Translations under genes and position numbers: made by a program
Shown here: positions 43,652-51,886 of the stretch, piece by piece
Layout: every line of letters begins with the position of its first letter
How positions within the stretch are numbered: position 1 is the first letter of the stretch
Source: Acidimicrobiaceae bacterium UBA7830
GTDB lineage: Bacteria > Actinomycetota > Acidimicrobiia > Acidimicrobiales > Ilumatobacteraceae
Direction of reading: 5' to 3'
Assembly (NCBI GenBank): GCA_002501485.1
Contig: DLTS01000048.1
Coordinates: forward strand, 1-53,148
DNA: 53,148 nt
Notes under the pieces: model-generated
The model's input: only the letters and a program-made list of their open reading frames with translations
Told to the model about the DNA's origin: nothing
The model's database searches: none

Positions 43652-45751
43652 CTAGGCCATCGATGCGGGTAGCGGTCGCAAGTGCACAACACTCAACCGC
43701 TGAGTTGAGCGTGTTAGCGCAACGAAGAGAGACCGCAAGCCGCGATCATTCGATTCAACGATGTCAGCAGGCTCAACAACAATTACGCCGTCAAGTTCGA
43801 GACCTTTCACCACGCTCACCGGCACAACGGTGATGCCCCTTCCAAGGCCCGCTGCGGCTCGACCGTGTTGAACACCTGCGTGGTGAAGAGCAGCAGAGAT
43901 CTCATCGCAACGATCATCGGTTGCAACCACCGCCACCGATCCGCTTGCCAACTCGGCGCTCAATCGACGAGCTTCTTCAGCAACAACCTGACTCAGGTCT
44001 GGCGTGAAAATGATGTGCGGATCCGTATCGCCCTCACGAACAGAATCCGGCGCGCGCAACCCGGGCGCAGCGGCTGCCATTACCCGATTCGCAAGGTTCA
44101 TGATCTGCTGAGGGATGCGGTAGCCAACCGACAGACCGATCACCCTTGGCTCACGGTGGCTTGGAAGGTACTTGAGTACATCGGTCCAATCAGACGGTGC
44201 TGAGGGACCGGTTGCCTGGGCGATATCACCAACAACCGTCATCGAACCATTTAGAGACCTTCGAGAAACCATCTTTAATTCCATTGGTGAGAGGTCTTGA
44301 ACCTCGTCGACAACGATGTGGCCGTATGACCGAATCTCGTCAGCATCGTCGATTTTGCCTGCACGGTTCGGTCGGGGCCCGAGCGCCTCGCGGGCATCGT
44401 CAAGCAACGCTACATCGGCCGCAGACCATTCAACCTCGTCAACTGATGCCACCCGCCGACGGTATAGCAAGCTCTGCTCCTCGGCACCCAACAGCTTTCC
44501 ACTCGCTGAACGAATGAGCGGTAATGACCCAAAGAGATCATGAAGTAACTCGGCCGGGGTGAGCACCGGCCACATCCGCTCAAACATTTCACGGACGTCG
44601 ACTCGCCCACGCAGTTCGGCGCGCACGGCGTCTGGCGTCACATCTCTCTCCCGCCAGTTTGCAGCCAACGCTGACCAGATCTCATTCTCGACATTTCGCC
44701 GGGCGGCATTGTGACGGCGCTGTCCCCGGCGTGCGCTTTTAATGATGGCTTCGCTTTCAGCAGCGCGAAGTCGCACGTATCCCGATCGGAACGGGAACGT
44801 CACGTCGTTGCGCAAAGGTCGTTCACGATCTCGAATTGCCCGGTCAATCACCCTTGACATCTCGGGTTTGCCCTTTACCCTGGCGGTCGCTTCGGTATCG
44901 GTTCCACGAACTTTCACGCCAGGGATCAAGTCAGCGAGCACAACCTGCTCGATACCTGCCTCTCCTAACGACGGCAATACCTGTTCGATATAACGAAGAA
45001 ACACCCGGTTCGGGCCGATCACCAGCACGCCTTGATCTTCGAGTGGGAATCGATGGGTGTAAAGCAGATACGCAGCACGATGAAGTGCCACAACGGTCTT
45101 GCCAGTGCCAGGACCACCTTGCACCACCAGAACACCTGACTGAGGCGACCGAATGATTTCGTCCTGCTCGGCCTGAATCGTTGCAACGATGTCGCCGAGC
45201 GTGCCAGTGCGACCTCGCTCAAGCGAGGCAACCAGCGTGCTATAACCACGCAAATCGGTTCGGGTCGAGGTCAGGCCCTCATCACCGATGCCAATGTGGC
45301 CTTCACCAAAGAGTTCATCTTCCAGTCCGAGAACTGATCGTCCCTCGACCACAAAATGTCGCCGTCGAACAAGACCCATCGGGTCTCGGCCTGTCGCTCG
45401 ATAGAACGGCTCTGCCACCGGGGCACGCCAATCGACCACAACGGGTTCTCTATCTTCGTCACTTACGGCGAGGCGACCGATATGGAAGGCCTCGATCTCA
45501 GAAGACTCCGGGTCGTCACGATCGATACGACCAAAGACAAGCGCTGCGTCGCCAAGGTCAAGCTCGACAAGGCGTTTGACCAACGCCTCATCAACAGCGT
45601 TGCGTTCAAAACGCGCCTGAAATGTCCCTCCCAAATCGGCCTCATGCATGTCGCGCATTCTCCACGCGGCGCTGCGACTGCTCTCTAAGCATTCGTATGC
45701 GTGGTCGACGAACAGTTGTTCGTCGGCGATCTCTGGGTGTAACTGGGTCAT
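43652..45751 (-). CDS. helD: HelD/HelR-like superfamily 1 helicase (RNA polymerase recycling factor)
   Basis: This 699-residue UvrD-like ATPase has Walker A GGPGTGKTVVALH at 212-219 and following, Walker B VVDEVQDLSPMEL, and late motifs VSVVKGLELDGVIVVEP and SLFVALTRSTQRL. The N-terminal region (about 1-120), with an N-terminal coiled segment and DWRAPVAEPFY, is typical of HelD proteins. In Gram-positives these insert into RNA polymerase and free stalled complexes; the mycobacterial/streptomycete HelR members can also protect against rifampicin. It is divergent from hemE with a 103-base gap. Which subclass it is cannot be told by eye. Confidence 0.9.
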   Translation of the reverse strand: MTQLHPEIADEQLFVDHAYECLESSRSAAWRMRDMHEADLGGTFQARFERNAVDEALVKRLVELDLGDAALVFGRIDRDDPESSEIEAFHIGRLAVSDEDREPVVVDWRAPVAEPFYRATGRDPMGLVRRRHFVVEGRSVLGLEDELFGEGHIGIGDEGLTSTRTDLRGYSTLVASLERGRTGTLGDIVATIQAEQDEIIRSPQSGVLVVQGGPGTGKTVVALHRAAYLLYTHRFPLEDQGVLVIGPNRVFLRYIEQVLPSLGEAGIEQVVLADLIPGVKVRGTDTEATARVKGKPEMSRVIDRAIRDRERPLRNDVTFPFRSGYVRLRAAESEAIIKSARRGQRRHNAARRNVENEIWSALAANWRERDVTPDAVRAELRGRVDVREMFERMWPVLTPAELLHDLFGSLPLIRSASGKLLGAEEQSLLYRRRVASVDEVEWSAADVALLDDAREALGPRPNRAGKIDDADEIRSYGHIVVDEVQDLSPMELKMVSRRSLNGSMTVVGDIAQATGPSAPSDWTDVLKYLPSHREPRVIGLSVGYRIPQQIMNLANRVMAAAAPGLRAPDSVREGDTDPHIIFTPDLSQVVAEEARRLSAELASGSVAVVATDDRCDEISAALHHAGVQHGRAAAGLGRGITVVPVSVVKGLELDGVIVVEPADIVESNDRGLRSLFVALTRSTQRLSVVHLRPLPASMA

Positions 45752-45854
45752 CGTCGTCGGTCTCCAGCGCCTTTTTAGAGGGCGTACTCGGCTTTGGAGT
45801 CCGACAAGTGTACCCGTTCAGATATCTTCAACGGTGCTGATGGCTCCCTCTTTT

Positions 45855-46904
45855 ATGACCGAATCACCCTTTCTAAATGCCGCCGCCGGGCGTCCCGCAC
45901 AACACACACCTGTCTGGTTCATGCGTCAAGCTGGACGAAGCCTTCCCGAATACCGAGAAATTCGCGGCAAGGGATCGATTCTTGATGCCATCGCCCAGCC
46001 CGAACTCTCTGCCGAAATCACGCTGCAACCCGTTCGACGGCACAACGTCGATGCAGCCGTGCTCTTTAGTGACATTGTGGTTCCCGTGCATGCCACCGGT
46101 TTTGGTATCGACGTCACACCCGGCACCGGGCCGGTTGCGGACCGACCATTTCGAACAAGCGATGATCTTCAACGCCTACCGCCGCTCACGCCCGAAAACA
46201 TTCAACATGTCACCGAAACGGTTGACATTCTTGTCAATGAACTGCCGGCATCGGTTCCGCTTCTTGCGTTTGCAGGAGCCCCCTTCACCGTTGCGAGCTA
46301 TCTCATCGAGGGTGCCCCAAGTCGCACGTATCAACACACAAAAGCGATGATGCATTCTGAACCTCAGCTTTGGCATGGCCTTATGGAATGCCTCTCCGAT
46401 TACGCCATCGAGTTCATTTCAGCTCAACTCGCCCACGGTGCCGGCGCGTTTCAGCTCTTTGACTCGTGGGCAGGGTCGCTTTCAGCCCGGGACTACGACA
46501 CCTTTGTTGCACCGCACTCGACACGGGTGTTTCACACATTGAACGAACGCCATGCCAATACCCCAGGAATTCACTTCGGCATCGGATGCGACCATCTTCT
46601 TGAATCGATGCATGCAGCAGGGCCGCAGATTCTTGGTCTCGACTGGCGAACAAGAATTTCGTCGGCGCGTGAACGTATGGGATCCGACCTTGTCGTCCAA
46701 GGAAATCTCGATCCTGCGCTCGTACTCGCGGGGGTGAATGTTGCGCTCGATGGTGCAATTGAGGTGCTTCGCGACAATGGTGGTCATCCCGGCCACATCT
46801 TTAACCTCGGTCACGGTGTCCAGCCGGATACCGATCCCGGAATCCTCACCGAAGTTGTTGCTCTCGTTCACGAACAAACCGCCATGGAGAACTCTCCCTC
46901 ATGA
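45855..46904 (+). CDS. hemE: Uroporphyrinogen decarboxylase
   Basis: This protein of about 349 residues converts uroporphyrinogen III to coproporphyrinogen III. The signature PVWFMRQAGRSLPEYR (about 19-34) has the active-site arginines, LFSDIVVP the catalytic aspartate, and the late NLGHGVQPDTDP closes the pocket. The start ATG 45855 (MTESPFLNA) fits the family better than ATG 45840, but neither has a clear ribosome site. It is first in a hemE-cpfC-cgoX unit and overlaps the ferrochelatase gene by 4 bases. Confidence 0.96.
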   Translation: MTESPFLNAAAGRPAQHTPVWFMRQAGRSLPEYREIRGKGSILDAIAQPELSAEITLQPVRRHNVDAAVLFSDIVVPVHATGFGIDVTPGTGPVADRPFRTSDDLQRLPPLTPENIQHVTETVDILVNELPASVPLLAFAGAPFTVASYLIEGAPSRTYQHTKAMMHSEPQLWHGLMECLSDYAIEFISAQLAHGAGAFQLFDSWAGSLSARDYDTFVAPHSTRVFHTLNERHANTPGIHFGIGCDHLLESMHAAGPQILGLDWRTRISSARERMGSDLVVQGNLDPALVLAGVNVALDGAIEVLRDNGGHPGHIFNLGHGVQPDTDPGILTEVVALVHEQTAMENSPS

Positions 46905-47830
46905 CCTCCCAAAAGTCTCAACCTCATACCGCCGTCATGTTGATGGCGTATGGAACCCCTCGCCATCGTGATGAAATAGAGCCCTATTACACCGATATCA
47001 GGCGAGGACGACCGCCAACTCCCGAGGCTCTCGCTGACCTTGTTTCCCGCTATGAGGCGATCGGTGGGCTTTCACCGCTGGCGGAACTCACCGAACGTCA
47101 GCAACAACGTCTACAGCAGGAACTCGACTCGATCGACCCTGGTGGCTATCGCGTCGAACTCGGTCTCAAACACGCTGATCCGAAAATTGAAGCATCTGTC
47201 GAGCAACTCGCTTCAGAGGGAGTCAGAAAAATCACCGGACTCGTTCTTGCCCCTCACTATTCGACGTATTCGATTGGACAATACCTCGACCGCACGCGTG
47301 CTGCAGCCGAGCCGCACGGCATCGCTGTTACCGGTGTCGACAGCTGGGCTACAGAGTCTGCATTTGTTGAGTTCATTGCCAACGATCTTGCGGCTCGTCT
47401 CGAACAGATGCCAGTAGACAGCCATGTCGTCTTCACTGCTCATTCTCTGCCTCAACGAATTATTGATTCGGGTGACCCCTACCCAAATGAACTTCGTTCC
47501 ACTGCACAAGCTGTTGCAGCTTATATCGGCCTCGAAGAGGGCAACGGTTGGTCTATCGGCTGGCAAAGTGCTGGACGTACTCCTGAGCCGTGGATCGGTC
47601 CTGACATTCTCGATGTCATCGACGACCTCGGAGCGAACGGCACACATCGTGGCGTGGTCGTCAGTGCGGTCGGATTTGTCGCTGACCATCTTGAAGTGCT
47701 CTATGACCTTGATATCGAAGCTCGGGCCCGTGCCGAGCAGGCTGGGTTGGCATTCGACCGCACCACGTGCGTCAACGATGACCCAGCGGTCTTACACGCT
47801 CTTGCCCAACGGGTCGTTGACGCGGGTTAA
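46901..47830 (+). CDS. cpfC: Coproporphyrin III ferrochelatase
   Basis: This 309-residue enzyme (older name HemH) inserts iron into coproporphyrin III in Gram-positive bacteria. The start MLMAYGTPRH, the YEAIGGLSPL region, VLAPHYSTYSIGQY, and the catalytic histidine in FTAHSLPQR are all present, along with the acidic VGFVADHLEVLYDLD. Only one cysteine stands near the C-terminus, so the [2Fe-2S] cluster found in some actinobacterial ferrochelatases appears to be absent. Start ATG 46901 overlaps hemE (ATGA). Confidence 0.95.
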   Translation: MTSQKSQPHTAVMLMAYGTPRHRDEIEPYYTDIRRGRPPTPEALADLVSRYEAIGGLSPLAELTERQQQRLQQELDSIDPGGYRVELGLKHADPKIEASVEQLASEGVRKITGLVLAPHYSTYSIGQYLDRTRAAAEPHGIAVTGVDSWATESAFVEFIANDLAARLEQMPVDSHVVFTAHSLPQRIIDSGDPYPNELRSTAQAVAAYIGLEEGNGWSIGWQSAGRTPEPWIGPDILDVIDDLGANGTHRGVVVSAVGFVADHLEVLYDLDIEARARAEQAGLAFDRTTCVNDDPAVLHALAQRVVDAG

Positions 47831-47835
47831 CTACG

Positions 47836-49206
47836 GTGCCAAAGGCCGGGCGAATCGTTGTTATCGGGGGGGGCATCACCGGCGTTGCCGCCGCGCATCG
47901 CTTGGTGACGCTCACGGGCGGCACCAATATTGAAGTCGTCCTGCTCGAAGCAGAGGAACGCCTCGGGGGAAAAATTCGTACCTCGCGTTTTGGTGCATCA
48001 CTTGTCGACGAGTCGGCTGACGCATTTCTTCTTCGCACGCCGCACGCCGTTCAACTCGCAGCAACAGTGGGACTTGGCGAGCAACTCCTGTCACCCACAT
48101 CTGCATCGGCTGGAATCTGGGCGGGAAAGCTATACCCCATTCCTTCCGATCTAGCAATGGGTGTGCCGACATCGCTGACAGCGATCGCTCGTTCAGGGCT
48201 GCTGCCGACCACCGCGCTTGCTCGGGCGGCGCTAGATCTCGTTCGGCCTCGGAGCTCGACCGATCATGACTCCATTGGCGAGTGGGCTCGGAGCAGATTC
48301 GGTTATCACGTTCACGACCGGCTTGTTGATGCTCTTGTCGGTTCGATCTACGGTGCCGATACCGATCGTTTCAGCCTGCAAGCAGTCCCACGATTGCACT
48401 CGCTGTCGCAGTCGGGTCGAAGTGCGCTCATCTCGGCTCGCAAACTGCGAAAAAGCGCTCCATCTCAGAAAGGCCCGATCTTCGGCGCACCTCCTCTCGG
48501 AATGGAGCAACTCATTCACTCAACCGTTGCCGCAATGCAACAACATGGTGAAGAGCGAGCACGCGTCATCAGTGGGTCACCGTGCCAGTCTCTTCAGCAG
48601 ACGAACACCGGATGGATGGTCAATGACATAGACGCTGATGGCGTCATCATTGCAACCCCTGCACACCATGCAAGCCGCCTCTTCGATGGAGCTCTCGGAA
48701 CGGCATTGGGTTCGTTTGATACATCGGATGTCGCAATCGTCACAGTTCGGGTCGTCGCAAGCGAATGGCCTGAGCATCTTCAGAATCGCTCTGGCTACCT
48801 CATTCCTAAATCTCAACAACGACTGGTGACGGCGGTATCGTTCGCATCTCAAAAATGGAACCATCTCAGACAAGATGACGGTTCACAAGTTCTTCGCATT
48901 TCTCTCGGCCGCGACGCTCTCCCGATCAATCATCTCGATGATGCTGGTCTTGTAAATCACGCCATTGAGGAAACATCCCAGCAGCTCGGAATTCACATCG
49001 GCCACGAAGAAGCAAGAGTGACGCGCTGGGCCCGTGCATTCACCCAATACCGACCCCATCACGCCGAACGAGTTGCTGCAATCGATGGCCTCCTGCCACG
49101 TCACCTCCAGCTTGCCGGTTCGTCGTATCGAGGGATCGGAATTCCTGCGTGTATCGCTGATGGCACTCGCGCAGCAGAAGAATTGCTTGCATCGATGGCA
49201 AACTGA
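47836..49206 (+). CDS. cgoX: Coproporphyrinogen III oxidase (HemY type)
   Basis: This 456-residue FAD enzyme begins VVIGGGITGVAAAHRL (residues 8-23), with ERLGGKIRT following. The GCG-like closing motif appears as SYRGIGIPACIADG near the C-terminus. In Gram-positive organisms HemY-type oxidases work before iron insertion, turning coproporphyrinogen III into coproporphyrin III; here it lies beside hemE and cpfC as in the Bacillus hemEHY order. The final enzyme of that route, HemQ/ChdC, is not in this window. The start is GTG 47836, 5 bases after the cpfC stop. Confidence 0.93.
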   Translation: MPKAGRIVVIGGGITGVAAAHRLVTLTGGTNIEVVLLEAEERLGGKIRTSRFGASLVDESADAFLLRTPHAVQLAATVGLGEQLLSPTSASAGIWAGKLYPIPSDLAMGVPTSLTAIARSGLLPTTALARAALDLVRPRSSTDHDSIGEWARSRFGYHVHDRLVDALVGSIYGADTDRFSLQAVPRLHSLSQSGRSALISARKLRKSAPSQKGPIFGAPPLGMEQLIHSTVAAMQQHGEERARVISGSPCQSLQQTNTGWMVNDIDADGVIIATPAHHASRLFDGALGTALGSFDTSDVAIVTVRVVASEWPEHLQNRSGYLIPKSQQRLVTAVSFASQKWNHLRQDDGSQVLRISLGRDALPINHLDDAGLVNHAIEETSQQLGIHIGHEEARVTRWARAFTQYRPHHAERVAAIDGLLPRHLQLAGSSYRGIGIPACIADGTRAAEELLASMAN

Positions 49207-49211
49207 TCGCA

Positions 49212-49856
49212 ATGTTGCGTCGCTCCACGTTCGCTTTTGGTGCGGTCACCCTCATCGTCACAGTGGTCGCCGTCGTATTTTTTAACGACGACGAAGACGT
49301 AGTGACGGCAACGTCAACAACCTCGACTGTCGCCGCGACGACCACGACGACGACCACGACAACGACGACAACAACGACGTCCACCACCACCACGACATCG
49401 ACGACAACGACCACCACTCTGCCGACACCGACCCCTCCCCCCTCAGACCCCAAAGCAGCAGAGCCAGTCATCGAGCTCGGCACACTTTCAATTCCCGCCA
49501 TCGGCGTCGAAATGACGCTGCACGAAGGAATTCGACAAACGACCCTCAATCTGGGCCCTGGCCACTGGCCCGGCACTGCGATGCCCGGAGCACAAGGCAA
49601 TGTGGTCGTTGCGGGTCATCGGGTGAGTAAGCACCAAGTGTTCTTGCACATCAACGAACTTGTCATTGGAGATGAGATCATTTTCGAGACCGACGCTGGA
49701 CGATTCGTCTACGCCCTTACCGATATGCAGGTGGTTGATCCGACCGACCTCTGGATCATCGAGCAAACGCCGGCATACACGACCACGCTGTTTGCGTGCC
49801 ACCCGCCCGGTTCGACTGCGCAGCGATACGCCGTCTTCGCAACGCTCGTACAATGA
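49212..49856 (+). CDS. Sortase family protein with polythreonine linker
   Basis: This 214-residue protein has one N-terminal membrane anchor (about 5-23), then a linker that is almost all threonine (about 34-72), and a sortase domain (about 90-214). The catalytic residues are His in VAGHRVSKH, Cys in TTLFACHPPG, and Arg in TAQRYAVFA. It is shorter than the first sortase and has no C-terminal membrane segment. It starts 5 bases after cgoX and its stop overlaps the lnt-like start (ATGA). The gene and linker have a strong ACN codon bias. Its substrates are unknown. Confidence 0.9.
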   Translation: MLRRSTFAFGAVTLIVTVVAVVFFNDDEDVVTATSTTSTVAATTTTTTTTTTTTTTSTTTTTSTTTTTTLPTPTPPPSDPKAAEPVIELGTLSIPAIGVEMTLHEGIRQTTLNLGPGHWPGTAMPGAQGNVVVAGHRVSKHQVFLHINELVIGDEIIFETDAGRFVYALTDMQVVDPTDLWIIEQTPAYTTTLFACHPPGSTAQRYAVFATLVQ

Positions 49857-51361
49857 CGAGACGGCAAGCGCGCTTCGCCTCACTTCTTTCAGGGGCACTA
49901 GTTGCATCATCGATGCCCCCTTGGGGATTCTGGCCAGGAGCATTGGCAGGGGCGGCGATTTTTTTCTCGCTTCGAGCAGACCGCTGGCAAGAGCGATGGG
50001 TACTGGGATTGCTGTTCGGAATTACTTGGTTTGGACCGACCACTGCGTGGATGTATTTCCTCACCGCACCCGGTTACGTCGCTGCAGTTCTGTTTTTTGC
50101 GGTGCTGCATGCGTTCGCCGCCGCTGTTGCGACACCCTCACGGTTTGGGAAAGTTGGTGCACACTCACTCGTCGAAATGACGCGGCTCGTCATGCCATTC
50201 GGCGGAATCCCACTCGCAACGCTCGGCATCGGTCAGGCAGGTGGGCCACTCCTTCCGATCGCCCGACTTGGGGGCGTGCCGTTGCTAACCATCACGGTGT
50301 TTGCAATCGGAGCGATGATCTCCGAACTCGTTGTAACCCGTCGACACTCGACCGGCCTACTTCGCACATCAATGTGGATGTTTGCGACATTGGCCATGCT
50401 CTTCGCCACTGCTCTCGTCGCACCGTCTGGTACCGACCTTGCCCCTGTCTCGGTTGCTGCAGTGCAAGGGGGTGGTCAACAAGGAAAACGCGCCCTTGAC
50501 GTGCCTTCGATCGATGTAACGAATGCGCATCTTGCTGCAAGCCAACTCGTCCAGGTCGGCGACGTCGACATGGTGCTGTGGCCTGAAAATGCGATAGACG
50601 TCAATCGACAGCCGTTTGCTGAAAGCTTTGTTGCAGACCTCGTTCGCGCCGAAGCCTCGCGTCTTAATGTGCCGTTTGTCGTCGGCGTTACCGAAGATGC
50701 TGAGTTTGTCTACGACGGTGAGACCGGCAACTTTGTCAACGCTCAATACGTCATCATGCCCGACGGTGACGTCGTCGATCGGTACGTCAAGGTCATCAAA
50801 GTGCCATTTGGGGAGTACATCCCATTTCGATCGCTGCTCGAATCTCTGGGAGCCCCGACGGGGCTCATCCCGAAAGACGCAATCTCTGGAAAAGGTCCTG
50901 CCGTCGTCGACGTCAAGGGGGTTGCCACATTTGGAGTCGTGATTTCCTGGGAGGTGTTTTTCGGAAGCCGCGGTCGTGAGGCGGTCACCTCGGGAGGAGA
51001 GATTATTATCAATCCGACTAACGGGGCGAGTTACACGTGGACAATCGTCCAAAGCCAGCAGGTTGCTTCGAGCAAGCTTCGAGCAGTCGAGACCGGTCGA
51101 TGGGTGATCCAAGTTGCACCCACCGGCTTCTCGGCCACCGTAGATCCCTCTGGCAATGTGCTTGAACAAAGCGATATCAGCGAACAAACCGTGTTGTATT
51201 CCAAACCAATGCGTCGTACAGGAACGACGCTCTACACCCGTATTGGCGGTGCACCATTTGCGGTTGCTGCGTTACTGCTCGTCATCATCCCGATGATGCC
51301 GACTCGACGGTCACCGTCACCGGACCATCGTTCACAATCGACACCTTCATCTCCGTCCTAA
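49853..51361 (+). CDS. lnt: Apolipoprotein N-acyltransferase-like protein with Cys-to-Ser change
   Basis: The 502-residue protein has about six membrane segments (residues 1-190) followed by an extracytoplasmic nitrilase-fold domain (about 197-450) and a last membrane helix. Lnt adds a third acyl chain to the lipoprotein cysteine. Two of the three catalytic residues are clear: E245 in VLWPENAI and K313 in RYVKVIKVPFGEY. The third, normally Cys in an IC(Y/F/W)E motif, is Ser here (S365 in VVISWEV, codon TCC). The protein may be inactive, altered in chemistry, or the base may be wrong. It overlaps the sortase gene by 4 bases and dtd by 77. Confidence 0.86.
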   Translation: MTRRQARFASLLSGALVASSMPPWGFWPGALAGAAIFFSLRADRWQERWVLGLLFGITWFGPTTAWMYFLTAPGYVAAVLFFAVLHAFAAAVATPSRFGKVGAHSLVEMTRLVMPFGGIPLATLGIGQAGGPLLPIARLGGVPLLTITVFAIGAMISELVVTRRHSTGLLRTSMWMFATLAMLFATALVAPSGTDLAPVSVAAVQGGGQQGKRALDVPSIDVTNAHLAASQLVQVGDVDMVLWPENAIDVNRQPFAESFVADLVRAEASRLNVPFVVGVTEDAEFVYDGETGNFVNAQYVIMPDGDVVDRYVKVIKVPFGEYIPFRSLLESLGAPTGLIPKDAISGKGPAVVDVKGVATFGVVISWEVFFGSRGREAVTSGGEIIINPTNGASYTWTIVQSQQVASSKLRAVETGRWVIQVAPTGFSATVDPSGNVLEQSDISEQTVLYSKPMRRTGTTLYTRIGGAPFAVAALLLVIIPMMPTRRSPSPDHRSQSTPSSPS

Positions 51362-51746
51362 AACGGCCGGTTTCAACGCGAAAACCACGATCACGGAATT
51401 GAGCCACGAGATAGCCAATCAAGGGTTCAGCCACCTCTGGACGAGCAGCGGCAATCCAGCTCGGCCGCCGACCCTTCGCCATATTTCCGTACAGCGTGAA
51501 CTGCGACACGATAAGCAATTCAGCACCAACCTCGGTAGCTGAGAGATTCATTACGCCATCATCGTCATCGAACACTCGAAGATGAGAAATCTTTTCTGCG
51601 ATTCGTTCGGCATCGGCAATCGTGTCACCGTGAGTCACCCCAACAAGCACGCAAAGGCCTCTTCCGATACTGCCCACGCGGTTCCTTGAGTCTCCGTCAA
51701 CGACGTCTACCGCTGCCTCTTCGACTCGTTGAATGAGGGCTTTCAC
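51285..51746 (-). CDS. dtd: D-aminoacyl-tRNA deacylase
   Basis: This 153-residue dimeric enzyme removes D-amino acids from mischarged tRNA. It has the MKALIQRV-like start (here VKALIQRVEEA), the catalytic SQFTLYGN, and the cis-proline NDGPVTV near the C-terminus that enforces chirality. The GTG at 51746 is chosen because it gives the family N-terminus; the frame extends to 51782 with unlike sequence. Its 3' end overlaps the convergent lnt-like gene by 77 bases. Confidence 0.93.
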   Translation of the reverse strand: MKALIQRVEEAAVDVVDGDSRNRVGSIGRGLCVLVGVTHGDTIADAERIAEKISHLRVFDDDDGVMNLSATEVGAELLIVSQFTLYGNMAKGRRPSWIAAARPEVAEPLIGYLVAQFRDRGFRVETGRFRTEMKVSIVNDGPVTVTVESASSG

Positions 51747-51886
51747 CCGCCCAGCCTGCCACGACCTAAAAAGTTTCGGCATTCTCGAGGTAATTTCGAC
51801 AAGAATATTGAAAACTTTCTGAAAGATTCTGTGTTCTTCATGCTCTGGACAGGTGACTATGAAGAACCACGCCGAGAGACCAACGT

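Noticed and set aside
49312..49430. Trinucleotide repeat tract as a possible mobile or structural DNA element
   Set aside because: It is explained by the threonine linker of the sortase reading frame.
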